Assembly: GCA_965243525.1 (NCBI GenBank)
Contig: OZ251568.1
Span: forward strand, 682,001 to 746,000
Origin: WTKD01 sp965243525
GTDB taxonomy: Bacteria; Spirochaetota; Spirochaetia; WTKD01
DNA: 64,000 nucleotides
Direction: 5' to 3'
A program made the translations under genes and the position numbers. The notes below the pieces were generated by a model. That model was not told the DNA's origin, searched no databases, and was given only the letters and a program-made list of their open reading frames with translations. Positions 1-8,820 of the stretch are shown here, piece by piece. The stretch's first letter is position 1, and the number at the start of each line of letters is the position of its first letter.

Positions 1-1206
1 GTCAATGATATCTATCGCCTTGTCGGGAAGGCTTCGATCATTTATATAGCGTTGAGAAAGCTCAACTGCTGCGACCAATGCCTCATGGGTAAAGCTAACC
101 GCATGGTGTTCTTCATAAAAACAGGCAATTCCTTCCAAGATATCAACCGTTTCGCTCTCGCTTGGTTCATCAACCAAGATCATCTGAAATCTGCGCTCCA
201 AGGCACTGTCTCGTTCAAAGTATTTGCGATATTCAGCGAGCGTTGTTGCTCCAATACACTGTATCTCTCGCCGGGACAGTGCAGGTTTTAACATATTCGA
301 TGCATCAATAGCTCCCTCTGCCCCACCTGCACCAACAATCGTATGGATTTCATCAATGAATACAATGATATCCCGATCTTTTTGCAATTCACGAATGATG
401 CGCTTTAATCGTTCTTCAAATTCTCCACGATATTTTGTTCCAGCAATCAATCGACCAAGATCGAGCGAATATACGCGCTTATTTTTCAATTCCACAGGAA
501 CCGTTTTGTCAGCAATGCGCTGAGCAAATCCCTCAATAATAGAGGTCTTGCCAATACCAGGTTCGCCAACCAATACTGGGCTGTTTTTGTTTCTGCGCAC
601 GAGAACCCGCATGAGCTGTCGAATTTCTTTTGAACGTCCAACAACCGGATCCAATTTTTTTTGTCGCGCCAATTCAGTAAGGTTAATCGAATATTCCTCC
701 AACACCTGTTGCTGTCGCTTCAACGTCGGAAAACCTGGTTCTTTTATCTCTGCCTTGCTGCTTCCGCGTTCAGAATAAATCATCTGCACAACCAATCGAA
801 TATTCTTTATGGTGATTTCTAATTCCTTGAAAAATTGTGCTACCAATCCATTTTCTTCACTTGAACAAGCAAGAAGGATATGTTCTACGTCGATTAACTC
901 CCTTCCAAGCAGGGTTGCTTCCTGAGCAGAACGTTCCAATACAAATTTGCATCGCGTACTTGGAGGAATATCCCCCAGCGGAAAACTTTCATGATTTGTT
1001 TTTAATCGATCTATGATGTACGTTCTCAGAGAATCAATTGATAATGCAAGATCAAGAAAAATTTGATGCACAATCTCGCTACGTGTACGCAGCACGCCGA
1101 GTAGCAGATGCTCAGGTTGCAATTGTGTTGCATGCAATTTGCGAGCTTCTTCTTGTGCTAATATTCTAATTACCCGTTGGGCAAGTGGTGATGTTCCCAT
1201 GGCCAT
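1..1206 (-). CDS. clpC: Clp-type AAA+ unfoldase, ClpA/ClpC-like (3' end outside window)
   Basis: The reverse strand is open from an ATG at 1206 to the window edge, giving the first 402 codons. The N-terminal part has a Clp N-domain (LAQRVIRILAQEEA near residue 7, QPEHLLLGVL near residue 29). It is followed by a linker and the first AAA+ module, with DPVVGRSKEIRQLMRVL, Walker A GEPGIGKT and Walker B VFIDEIHTIVGAG. Family members unfold substrates for ClpP in the cytoplasm. The second ATPase domain and any ClpP-binding loop lie outside the window, so ClpA and ClpC cannot be separated. The start is preceded by only a weak AAAGAG. It lies 40 bases downstream of the LolCDE-like genes on the same strand and may be the last gene of that transcript. 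Confidence 0.88.
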   Translation of the reverse strand, partial: MAMGTSPLAQRVIRILAQEEARKLHATQLQPEHLLLGVLRTRSEIVHQIFLDLALSIDSLRTYIIDRLKTNHESFPLGDIPPSTRCKFVLERSAQEATLLGRELIDVEHILLACSSEENGLVAQFFKELEITIKNIRLVVQMIYSERGSSKAEIKEPGFPTLKRQQQVLEEYSINLTELARQKKLDPVVGRSKEIRQLMRVLVRRNKNSPVLVGEPGIGKTSIIEGFAQRIADKTVPVELKNKRVYSLDLGRLIAGTKYRGEFEERLKRIIRELQKDRDIIVFIDEIHTIVGAGGAEGAIDASNMLKPALSRREIQCIGATTLAEYRKYFERDSALERRFQMILVDEPSESETVDILEGIACFYEEHHAVSFTHEALVAAVELSQRYINDRSLPDKAIDIID

Positions 1207-1246
1207 AACTCTTTTTTTATCGGAATTCTTGTCCCGTCTCCATAGT

Positions 1247-2590
1247 CTATAGTTGCAAACTTTTTGTATTTGATATTTTTACGAGTTTTTTTGCAGAATA
1301 CAATCCAGAAATCATTGTTAATATACACACACTAAAACAAACGATAAACAGTCGAAACCCTGAAATAGTTACAGGAATCGAGTCCAAATAGAATTCTGCA
1401 CTTGCTGTAAGTATATTCTCATTATTTGGCATAATGACGCTCGTTAATACGCCTATTCCAGTCAGTATTTCATTGATAAAGGTCAATAACACAAGTGTAA
1501 TACTAAAACTCAACACTATAGAACATATACCACAAAGTAATGCAAAGTATACCATAGATAATTTCAAATTATCAGAGGACATCCCCAACAATCGCACTAT
1601 TGAAAACTGTTGTGCAAGCTCCGTTGTGATACGTAGCAAAAACGCAGCGATGGTGATAACCGAAACAATGAGTATACAGGCCATGAGCACGATGAGAGTA
1701 CCCCTCGTTTGTCTCAAGCGAGAAAATCGAGTTGCACCAAGATCATTCCATGTTGCAACACGCCATTGTGATGACAAATCACGTTCTATTTTTTCTTGCA
1801 ATAATTGATATTCCCTTTGTTTTGCCAGGCGTGCTCTGTCCGGAATAACTGTAGGGATGAGATTATTTTGAATCGCAAAGGGATCTTCTACGTTGACTCC
1901 TATGGTATAGGTCGTGTTCCGCGGGGGAAAAGCTCGCGAAAACCCATCATGTGATGCTAGGATCCAATTTTGTTCGAGTTGCGCCAATCCCGTTGTAAAA
2001 ATTCCACGTACGACTGCCCGAGATATTCGCGGAATGCTTGATCCACGCGCAGTATTCACGCTGATAACATGGAGGGAATCGCCAACCTGAGTTTCCAATT
2101 CTTCGGCGAGCGATTGAGCAATCATCACTGCAGGCAGTTCAGACGAGGTCAATATTATCTCGCCATCCACGACATCCATGTATCGAGAAAAGGGAGTATC
2201 TGTGGTGATCAAGGCTTCATCAATCCCTCGAAGCATCGCAAATGCGCGTTTTTTCTCATTTTGGATAACCACTGCGGTGTTCAATTCAAGATATGCTCCT
2301 TCAACTCGTGGATCTTGTTGCAACTCTTGCAGTATGCCATCGATATCCTCGTTGATTACAGGAGTCTGCCGGTGCGCATTGACATGATAAAGACTCGTTT
2401 CTATGATTCGACCACTCATCCCTTCAATCATTCCTATCGCGACTTCTTGCACAAGAATAATGGGCAAAATTCCCAAAGCCATACTCAATATGGCTGCAAT
2501 GCTCTGCTTCCTTCGTGTCTGAAATAAAATTTTGTGTATGAGAAAAATGCTAAGGCGTAAGTGGGTAAAGACATCCTTGAGAAAGTTCAT
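1247..2590 (-). CDS. LolC/LolE-family lipoprotein-releasing ABC permease (second copy)
   Basis: This 447-residue protein has the FtsX/MacB layout: one membrane segment near residues 35-55, a large periplasmic domain, then three membrane segments in the C-terminal third (about 295-320, 335-365 and 405-430). The C-terminal part carries the usual FtsX-type sequence around QQFSIVRLLGMSSDNL. In the family, two such permeases and one LolD ATPase extract lipoproteins from the inner membrane and pass them to LolA. The start overlaps the end of lolD by 41 bases, and a GGAG lies nine bases upstream. Which permease corresponds to LolC and which to LolE cannot be decided from the sequence. A MacB-like export role is the main alternative. 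Confidence 0.85.
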   Translation of the reverse strand: MNFLKDVFTHLRLSIFLIHKILFQTRRKQSIAAILSMALGILPIILVQEVAIGMIEGMSGRIIETSLYHVNAHRQTPVINEDIDGILQELQQDPRVEGAYLELNTAVVIQNEKKRAFAMLRGIDEALITTDTPFSRYMDVVDGEIILTSSELPAVMIAQSLAEELETQVGDSLHVISVNTARGSSIPRISRAVVRGIFTTGLAQLEQNWILASHDGFSRAFPPRNTTYTIGVNVEDPFAIQNNLIPTVIPDRARLAKQREYQLLQEKIERDLSSQWRVATWNDLGATRFSRLRQTRGTLIVLMACILIVSVITIAAFLLRITTELAQQFSIVRLLGMSSDNLKLSMVYFALLCGICSIVLSFSITLVLLTFINEILTGIGVLTSVIMPNNENILTASAEFYLDSIPVTISGFRLFIVCFSVCILTMISGLYSAKKLVKISNTKSLQL

Positions 2591-3227
2591 AAGTGGTGTC
2601 TCCTAAACTAAGAATTTCACGGTTATGCGTTACCAAGAACAGGGTTTTTTTATCCTCAACAACCAAATTCTGCAATAATGCAATGATCTGATGTGCAGTA
2701 TCATAATCAAGATTGCCTGTTGGTTCATCAGCAAGGATGACAGCTGCATCGGTAATAACTGCACGCGCTACTGCAATGCGTTGACATTCGCCACCTGATA
2801 ATGCATGCGGACGATGATCACCGCGATGAGACAGCCCAACACGCGCAAGATAGTCTCGTGCATGTGATCGCGCCTTGCCTTTTTTCCATCCTTTCAGTAA
2901 TAGGGGAATCATCAAGTTTTCAATTGCGGTGAAGTCCTTTAACAAAAAATGCGACTGGAATATACACGAAACAACTTCTTTCCTAAATGTGTTGACTTCA
3001 TCCTCTTCCATATCGTGCACTCGGTGGTTGTGTACGATTATTTCGCCAGCATCCGGATGCTCAATTGCTCCTATGATACTGAGCAACGTGGTCTTTCCGC
3101 AGCCACTTTCGCCGCTGATGATGCATATCGATTCTTCATCTATCTTTAGGTTGACATCCTGCAAAACCGGAATGGTGCTATCCCCTTGTTTATAGAATTT
3201 TTTTATATGTGAAAGAGAAATGCTCAT
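2550..3227 (-). CDS. lolD: LolD-like ABC transporter ATPase
   Basis: A complete 225-residue ABC ATPase with Walker A GESGCGKTT (39-47), signature LSGGECQR (143-150), Walker B VILADEPTG (163-171) and a switch histidine in LVTHN. Its size, single domain and position between two FtsX-type permeases fit LolD/MacB-type ATPases, which energise lipoprotein release at the inner membrane. Its start overlaps the preceding permease gene by ATGA, so translation is probably coupled. The organism encodes many lipobox proteins in this window, which supports the Lol assignment, but the substrate is inferred. Confidence 0.88.
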   Translation of the reverse strand: MSISLSHIKKFYKQGDSTIPVLQDVNLKIDEESICIISGESGCGKTTLLSIIGAIEHPDAGEIIVHNHRVHDMEEDEVNTFRKEVVSCIFQSHFLLKDFTAIENLMIPLLLKGWKKGKARSHARDYLARVGLSHRGDHRPHALSGGECQRIAVARAVITDAAVILADEPTGNLDYDTAHQIIALLQNLVVEDKKTLFLVTHNREILSLGDTTYELSQGCLYPLTP

Positions 3228-4417
3228 AATCGCTTGTTTCGCAATAGTACAGAAAGGCTTACCTGTTTAGTATTCTTGATAACGCGCACACTGGCAAGGT
3301 ATATAATCGTTGTGCAAAAAAACTGCACAAAAAAGAGGGTTGTAACGCGAAGTTTTCCCTCAATATCTAACAACAGAAAGGATGGAAATCCTCGTGGTTG
3401 GATGGAAAAAGCGCGGTAGGCTATCTCCTGAATGCCATACCGCAGAGCAATAACTCCCTCAACAATGCTGTGCAGATTGACGGTGATGTACAGGGCGATC
3501 ATAGTTCCAAATAGTCCACTGATGCAGGCAAGAATTATTGCTTCCCCAAAAAAAATCAGCTGCACTCCGGTGAGTGTTGCGCCCATGCTACGTAGTATGG
3601 CTATATCTTGATACCGTTCAGCAAAGGAGCGACTAACCATTTGTGCAGTACAATAAGCGACAACTACAAATAAAATGAGCATGAAAAACACCATTGCTGT
3701 TTTCTCCAAACGTAACGCAGCAAGGATATTCTTGTTTAATTCCAGCCAAGTTTTTGCATCAAGGCCAGGAATACGTTGGTGTATATCATGCTGAACTGCC
3801 CTTGCCTGATTTTCATCGTGCAAAAAAACACCCATCCGGAGTGTCGCATCATCCCTCAATTCCAACTGTTCCAATGGATAATATCCAACGAATACACTAT
3901 CGCCCACCAACGGAATATTCACAAACTCAGCTATTGGTATGGTGAGATGATAGACATTCTGTTGCAAATTCTCTGGGATAACAGTCAAGGCGAGCCTATC
4001 CCCAATAGAAAGATCATGCGTTCTTGCAAATGCCAGAGAAATCACAAGACCATCATCCACAAACCCTGCTGTGATCGTGTCGCGGATATACGATTGGGAT
4101 ACAAATCGAAGTGTCGCCGGCACTGCTGTTTCACTGGGAGTCTGCATGAGTACTTGTACGTCTTCAAACATTGCACTGCTCTGCACTCGATCATCTTCTG
4201 AGAGAATCGATGAAAGGCTTGGGTGCATGTCCGCTTGAAGAGAAAAACTTTGGTATTGGATTAAATCAGCAATGATATCCGCTTGGAGGCTGTTCATAAC
4301 GGCAAGAATCACCAAAAGTATCACAATTCCTGCACTATAACAAAATACCAGGAGTAGATGGATTGTTCTCCGATCAGGCGAAAAAAAATATCGCAAACTG
4401 ATCCACAGTAATTGCAT
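3224..4417 (-). CDS. LolC/LolE-family lipoprotein-releasing ABC permease (first copy)
   Basis: A 397-residue permease with one N-terminal membrane segment (about 18-40), a periplasmic domain and three C-terminal segments. The FtsX-type stretch FAERYQDIAILRSMGATL lies before the third-last helix and matches the usual LolC/LolE motif closely. It is probably one half of a heterodimer with the permease at 1247-2590. Its ATG shares a base with the stop of the upstream gene (TAATG) and its stop overlaps lolD (ATGA), so the three genes form one transcription unit together with the secreted protein upstream. Confidence 0.86.
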   Translation of the reverse strand: MQLLWISLRYFFSPDRRTIHLLLVFCYSAGIVILLVILAVMNSLQADIIADLIQYQSFSLQADMHPSLSSILSEDDRVQSSAMFEDVQVLMQTPSETAVPATLRFVSQSYIRDTITAGFVDDGLVISLAFARTHDLSIGDRLALTVIPENLQQNVYHLTIPIAEFVNIPLVGDSVFVGYYPLEQLELRDDATLRMGVFLHDENQARAVQHDIHQRIPGLDAKTWLELNKNILAALRLEKTAMVFFMLILFVVVAYCTAQMVSRSFAERYQDIAILRSMGATLTGVQLIFFGEAIILACISGLFGTMIALYITVNLHSIVEGVIALRYGIQEIAYRAFSIQPRGFPSFLLLDIEGKLRVTTLFFVQFFCTTIIYLASVRVIKNTKQVSLSVLLRNKRL

Positions 4418-5334
4418 TAATTCCCACCATCGAGAGATGGAGTAATTTCTAGTTCGGTCCTGTCTTCGCCGCTATATCGCTCAATGAGAAACACTTGTTC
4501 ATTGCGATAATGGGTAATGGTTTTTTCATCATCAGTATCATAATCAACGGTGCGGATGATGGCATCTTCAATGTATATCTCTTCTCGCATAAGCCTCCCG
4601 CTCTGATAGGAATAAAAAACCTGTTCATTTTGATCAGCCCGTTCAGTCACCACAACAAGAAGTTGTCCTTCAGGAGAATAAGTATACCGCGTCCGCTGCA
4701 CTAATACATCTTGTTCATACAGCTCTTCCGAAAAAAGCACATCATTTTGATAGTACTCAACACGTTTGCTTCCATTTGCAAATCGTTGCTCATTACGCAT
4801 CATGCCGTCGCTATCTTCCCGAACTGTCTGCAATTCCATAACCTCGTCAGCCTGTCTTGATTCCCGAAATCGTATTGCAGCAATCTGATTCGCCTGGATC
4901 CGGATTCGTTCATCCTCAGCATCAACCTGGTAATAATCAAAACCACCTCCTGTACGTTCAGCAAGCATGAATTGATTAGTGCTCCCGTCGGGATATTCGC
5001 TATACGTAGCCCGTGGACGTCCATCAGGATAATAGCTATAGCGTATTCGCTCGATCAAGACTTCTTCTTTATCAAGAATCTCCTCAGCGATGAGTCTATC
5101 CTCTGAATCATAGTTTTTTCGGATATATCCAACGATCTCATCATTTTTAAAGAGGATTCCACTCTCCTCACCTACCTCAGCATCGAGCATCAATACATAT
5201 TCGTATTTATCCCGCGAAGATGCAGGGATCTCTTTAATCATGAAAAATTGCTCATTTGAAATAAAATAACGCGATTGTGCATACAAACTAGCCGCCATAC
5301 ACATACCAAGACAGATCAAAATTTTTCTATACAT
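4417..5334 (-). CDS. Secreted protein with YwqK/MORN-like repeats
   Basis: A 305-residue protein with a signal peptide ending near residue 19 (AASLYAQS), then a run of short beta-rich units such as SYYPDGRPRATYSEYPDGS and YSPEGQLLVVVTERADQNE. These resemble the toxin_Rhs/YwqK/MORN style of repeat. No catalytic motif is visible and no function is assigned. It is sandwiched between ftsY (8-base overlap) and the LolCDE-like genes (TAATG), so it is co-expressed with lipoprotein export and probably acts in the periplasm or outer membrane. The repeat assignment is by eye and moderately certain. Confidence 0.7.
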   Translation of the reverse strand: MYRKILICLGMCMAASLYAQSRYFISNEQFFMIKEIPASSRDKYEYVLMLDAEVGEESGILFKNDEIVGYIRKNYDSEDRLIAEEILDKEEVLIERIRYSYYPDGRPRATYSEYPDGSTNQFMLAERTGGGFDYYQVDAEDERIRIQANQIAAIRFRESRQADEVMELQTVREDSDGMMRNEQRFANGSKRVEYYQNDVLFSEELYEQDVLVQRTRYTYSPEGQLLVVVTERADQNEQVFYSYQSGRLMREEIYIEDAIIRTVDYDTDDEKTITHYRNEQVFLIERYSGEDRTELEITPSLDGGN

Positions 5335-6187
5335 CAGAAATACCTCGCAACATCAGTTCCACAAAAGTTTTCGCATGAAATTCTTCCAGATCATCGTATT
5401 GTTCGCCAGTTCCAATACCAATACAGGGTATGCCAAATTGCTTTGCGATGGGAATCAGAATCCCTCCGCTTGCAGCGCTATCCACCTTGGTCAGCAAAAT
5501 AGCATCAATTCCTATGGCTGCGTGAAACTCTTCAACTTGAGAGAGTGCGTTGTGACCGGTATTTGCATCAAGCGTGAGTATATTTCGCTGAGAAACCTCG
5601 TGTTTTTTTACGATTCGTTGAATTTTTATCAATTCATCGATCAAAGACTTATTGGTATGCATCCTCCCTGCAGTATCAACTAAAACCACATAGTCATCCC
5701 TCGCCTTTGCGCTTGCAATTGCGTCAAAGACCACCGCTGCAGGATCTGCATGTTGTCCCTGAGAGACAAGCCGAGAATTCGTACGAAGTGCATGCACCTC
5801 TAACTGTTCACGCGCTGCTGCCCGAAACGTATCAGCTGCAGTTAACACAATCCCAATATCACCAACTCGCCTTCGCAACAAGGCAGCAACCTTTCCAATA
5901 CTCGTGGTCTTTCCAGTGCCATTCACCCCAAAAAACACCATGACATCGGGACGATCCTTCAAGGGCAAAAACGAAGTCTCAAGCAATCCAGCCTGAAGGT
6001 TCCGAGCAAGAAGATCATCTATCGAATCAGCGGGCGACATCTGCATAAGTGCATCCAGAATAGTATCAGTCACCGCTACGCCAATATCAGACTCCAAAAG
6101 AAGTTCCTCAATCCTTTCACGATCATCCGGTGAAATTCCTTTTTTCTTGCGTACAATTTGCGCAATCTGTGCAAAAAAACGCGCCAT
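5327..6187 (-). CDS. ftsY: Signal recognition particle receptor FtsY
   Basis: This 286-residue SRP-type GTPase shows P-loop GVNGTGKTTS (87-96), DTFRAAAREQL, DTAGRM, TKVD and a closing GTGEQYDDLEEF. FtsY docks ribosome-SRP complexes to SecYEG. It is short because it lacks the acidic A domain of the E. coli protein and begins almost directly with the N domain. This form is common in bacteria outside the Enterobacteria. The start codon directly abuts the stop of the PEGA gene (TAG-ATG), and the 3' end overlaps the secreted repeat gene, so it belongs to the prfB-lolCDE run. Confidence 0.95.
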   Translation of the reverse strand: MARFFAQIAQIVRKKKGISPDDRERIEELLLESDIGVAVTDTILDALMQMSPADSIDDLLARNLQAGLLETSFLPLKDRPDVMVFFGVNGTGKTTSIGKVAALLRRRVGDIGIVLTAADTFRAAAREQLEVHALRTNSRLVSQGQHADPAAVVFDAIASAKARDDYVVLVDTAGRMHTNKSLIDELIKIQRIVKKHEVSQRNILTLDANTGHNALSQVEEFHAAIGIDAILLTKVDSAASGGILIPIAKQFGIPCIGIGTGEQYDDLEEFHAKTFVELMLRGISDV

Positions 6188-7645
6188 CTATCTGTCTGCC
6201 CAATCCTCAGCGGTACTATTTGCGTAATGGATATATTCCCCAAGACGAACTGCCATATAGGTCGTTGCAGAAATGGAGATCCCCAGAGTTCCCCAGAATG
6301 TATAGTAGTAAATATCATGTAATTGCTGGTTTTCTGCACGAGCAGCACTTGTCAACGCACTAGACTGCAAAAAGGACGCACGCTCTTGATAGAGTGCACT
6401 AAAGACAATTGGAAACGGTATCGTAGCGGCCATAATCGCAACCGCAGTATAGAATCTATTTCGTTTTTTCCGGAGTTCAGATTCTATGTCAGTGCGTTTA
6501 CTCAATAATGAAACAGACACAATATCGCTGCTCGTCGGCATCAACACCGTCCACGCATCGTAATAGAGATCACGTTGCAACAAAAGATGGTGAGAAACGC
6601 TTGGTCTTTGCAGTTCGAGTGGGGTCAATCCCAGATACAATGAATCTTGGTATACCCTCGCTCCTGGCGGAATACTGATAAGTTGTATTGCATCATCTAC
6701 CTGCATGCGGCTGTGGAACTGCACGATCCGCTCTTCCTTACTTATCAACACAACATCCTTCGTCTCTGTCTGCTGCTTAGGAAGATTTGCGGAAATTGTA
6801 TAATAGCCGCTCGGAAAAAATCGACTATGAAATTCACCATACCCTATCACTTCATCGTTTATCCGAATTTCAGAACTATGTTCAATGCTGCCATCCTGCG
6901 AGAATACTTGAATATGCAGTTCAGCAAGTTGCTGTCCTGCAAGGGTTTCAATCACTGGAAACACAACTCTATCAGTAATTTCTGTGAGTTCTTGCATGCG
7001 GGCAATTTCTTCAGTGATCTTTGTAACGGCGTCAGTAAGGCTATTGTATACCCAAACAGATATTACTTGATAATCACTAATGGTCTCTATTTTAGTGTAA
7101 AAAACTTGTTGCAGATCCTCTCTTGCTGCAAGCAATTTTGCATAGGAAACAAGGTGATCGGTATTAACAAGTTCTACTACCGTAGGAAGTGTAGTGACCC
7201 GTTCTAGCGACCGCTGGGGTTGCACTGGAATTGTCTCCACCGGCACTAAATGGATTTCATCATATACTTCTTCTGCCTGCTTCAATTCCCGGCGAATTTC
7301 ACGACGCGTTTTGGCGTTTTCAATATACGGCGCATCGTTAAACAACAGATTATCCAATCTTCTTTGTATGGAAAACATCTTTTCCCGTTGATCGTTCAAT
7401 GCCATCTCTTTTGCCTGTGCCTGCAAGACAACCAATTCTTCCCTATCAACCATGTGATATTCTACACCACTCAGGGCTTCCTCAAGTTGCAAAAGCAGAC
7501 CCGAAAACAATGGATCACCAATCTCAAGCGATGGTTCCAAGATATAAAACCGCCAATTGCTACGTTGTTCCTCAATGGTAAGTGCATGCATCGATGCCAC
7601 CGAGACACTTAAACATAATCCTATCAAAACAGGTCGAAAACTCAT
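6188..7645 (-). CDS. PEGA-domain envelope protein
   Basis: A 485-residue protein with a signal peptide (cleavage near SMHALT, residue 22), a long mixed periplasmic region, and a PEGA-type unit around residues 340-370 (IPPGARVYQDSLYLGLTPLE). Two hydrophobic segments follow near the C terminus (about 395-415 and 450-468). PEGA domains are beta-sandwich units usually found in surface or periplasmic proteins. The N-terminal half, with a possible coiled stretch near residues 70-120, is not recognised. The start overlaps the RF2 stop (ATGA). The topology suggests anchoring in the inner membrane with the PEGA unit outside; function is unknown. Confidence 0.72.
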   Translation of the reverse strand: MSFRPVLIGLCLSVSVASMHALTIEEQRSNWRFYILEPSLEIGDPLFSGLLLQLEEALSGVEYHMVDREELVVLQAQAKEMALNDQREKMFSIQRRLDNLLFNDAPYIENAKTRREIRRELKQAEEVYDEIHLVPVETIPVQPQRSLERVTTLPTVVELVNTDHLVSYAKLLAAREDLQQVFYTKIETISDYQVISVWVYNSLTDAVTKITEEIARMQELTEITDRVVFPVIETLAGQQLAELHIQVFSQDGSIEHSSEIRINDEVIGYGEFHSRFFPSGYYTISANLPKQQTETKDVVLISKEERIVQFHSRMQVDDAIQLISIPPGARVYQDSLYLGLTPLELQRPSVSHHLLLQRDLYYDAWTVLMPTSSDIVSVSLLSKRTDIESELRKKRNRFYTAVAIMAATIPFPIVFSALYQERASFLQSSALTSAARAENQQLHDIYYYTFWGTLGISISATTYMAVRLGEYIHYANSTAEDWADR

Positions 7646-8740
7646 TGCACCTCCTTAGCGTCAAGATATGTGTGGATAAATTCATCTATATGTCCATCTA
7701 AACAAACTTGAGGGTTCCCAATTTGCACCCCAGTTCGATGGTCTTTGACCATTGTATAGGGATGAAACACATAGGATCGAATTTGACTTCCCCAAGATAT
7801 CTGCATTTTTTCTGCGCTGTATTTATCGCGTTCTATTGCTCGTTGTTCTTCCAGATGGTTATACAATCTACTTTTAAGAATCTTCATAGCAGTGGATTTG
7901 TTCTTTGTCTGTGATCGCTCATTTTGGCATTGAACCACAATGCCTGTTTCCAAATGGGTGATTCGCACCGCAGAATCGGTCTTGTTTACGTGCTGCCCCC
8001 CTGCACCACTCGCTCGATACGTGTCGATGCGAATGTCATCGCTCTTGATATCTATTTCGATATCATCTTGTACCTCCGGACTTGCATACACCGATGCAAA
8101 GGAAGTATGTCTTCTGCTGTTTTTGTCGAAGGGAGAAATACGTACCAATCGATGAATTCCTATTTCTGATTGCAAATAGCCATAGACGTAAGAACCTTCA
8201 ATAAACAAGGTTGCTGACTTCACTCCACCTTCATCTTCGGTATATTCCAGAATACTTGTCTTATACGAATGCAATTCTGCCCATTTTAGATACATGCGAA
8301 ACAGCATGCCAGTCCAATCACTTGCATCAAGGCCACCTGCCCCAGAATGAACCTGCACATAGGCACTTGCATCGTAATATGGCCCCGTTAATACCGTTTG
8401 AAACCGAAGCGATTGATACACTTTCTCAGCCTCTTGGAGCAACTGCTCAGATTCCAAGCCTGCTTGTGCATCGTTTTCATCAACAGATAGGGTAAAATAA
8501 ACTTCTATATCATCACAATTCTGTTTCAATTGCTTCCACGGGGCATATCGCCCTTTAAGTTTTGCAAGTTGCGTAAGAATCTGTTCTGCCTCAGCAGTAT
8601 TTTGCCAGAAATTCTCACTCAAACTTTTCTGTTCAAGCTGAAGAATATCATTTTGTGTCGAGTCGAGGTCAAAGTTTCCTCCAAATAGAGGAAATGTTCT
8701 TTTTTAATGTTTGAATACGCTGTTCTACGTCACCGCTCAT
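7642..8740 (-). CDS. prfB: Peptide chain release factor 2, made by programmed +1 frameshift
   Basis: The RF2 gene is split between two frames. Translation begins at an ATG at 8740 (or in-frame ATG 8749), runs 23 codons to an in-frame UGA (8669-8671), shifts +1 after CUU and continues 342 codons to 7642, making a 365-residue protein. The codon-reading tripeptide SPF and the catalytic GGQ (RASGAGGQHVNKTDSAVR) are present, which makes it RF2 (UGA/UAA) rather than RF1. A plain ORF call starting at 8622 loses the N-terminal helix. There is no good Shine-Dalgarno, but a promoter places the transcript start a base or two before 8740. It heads the run leading to ftsY and lolCDE. Confidence 0.95.
8668..8682 (-). 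promoter_or_regulatory. prfB: prfB autoregulatory frameshift site
   Basis: Read on the minus strand this is GGAGG-AAA-CUU-UGA-C. An internal Shine-Dalgarno-like GGAGG (8678-8682) sits three bases before the slippery CUU, followed by the RF2-specific stop UGA. This is the classical architecture of the bacterial RF2 frameshift: when RF2 is scarce the ribosome pauses at UGA and slips +1. Spacing and slippery codon match the E. coli site. Confidence 0.95.
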
Positions 8741-8747
8741 GCTAATC

Positions 8748-8777
8748 ATACTAGCGTGGAACTATGAATATTTGCAA
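8748..8777 (-). promoter_or_regulatory. Candidate promoter of prfB
   Basis: On the minus strand TTGCAA (8772-8777) is followed after 18 bases by TAGTAT (8748-8753). The predicted start of transcription is about 8741, one base before the ATG at 8740, so the message would be nearly leaderless. Confidence 0.4.
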
Positions 8778-8820
8778 CTGTATCTAACATTTTCAAAAAA
8801 CATACACTATATTATACAGT

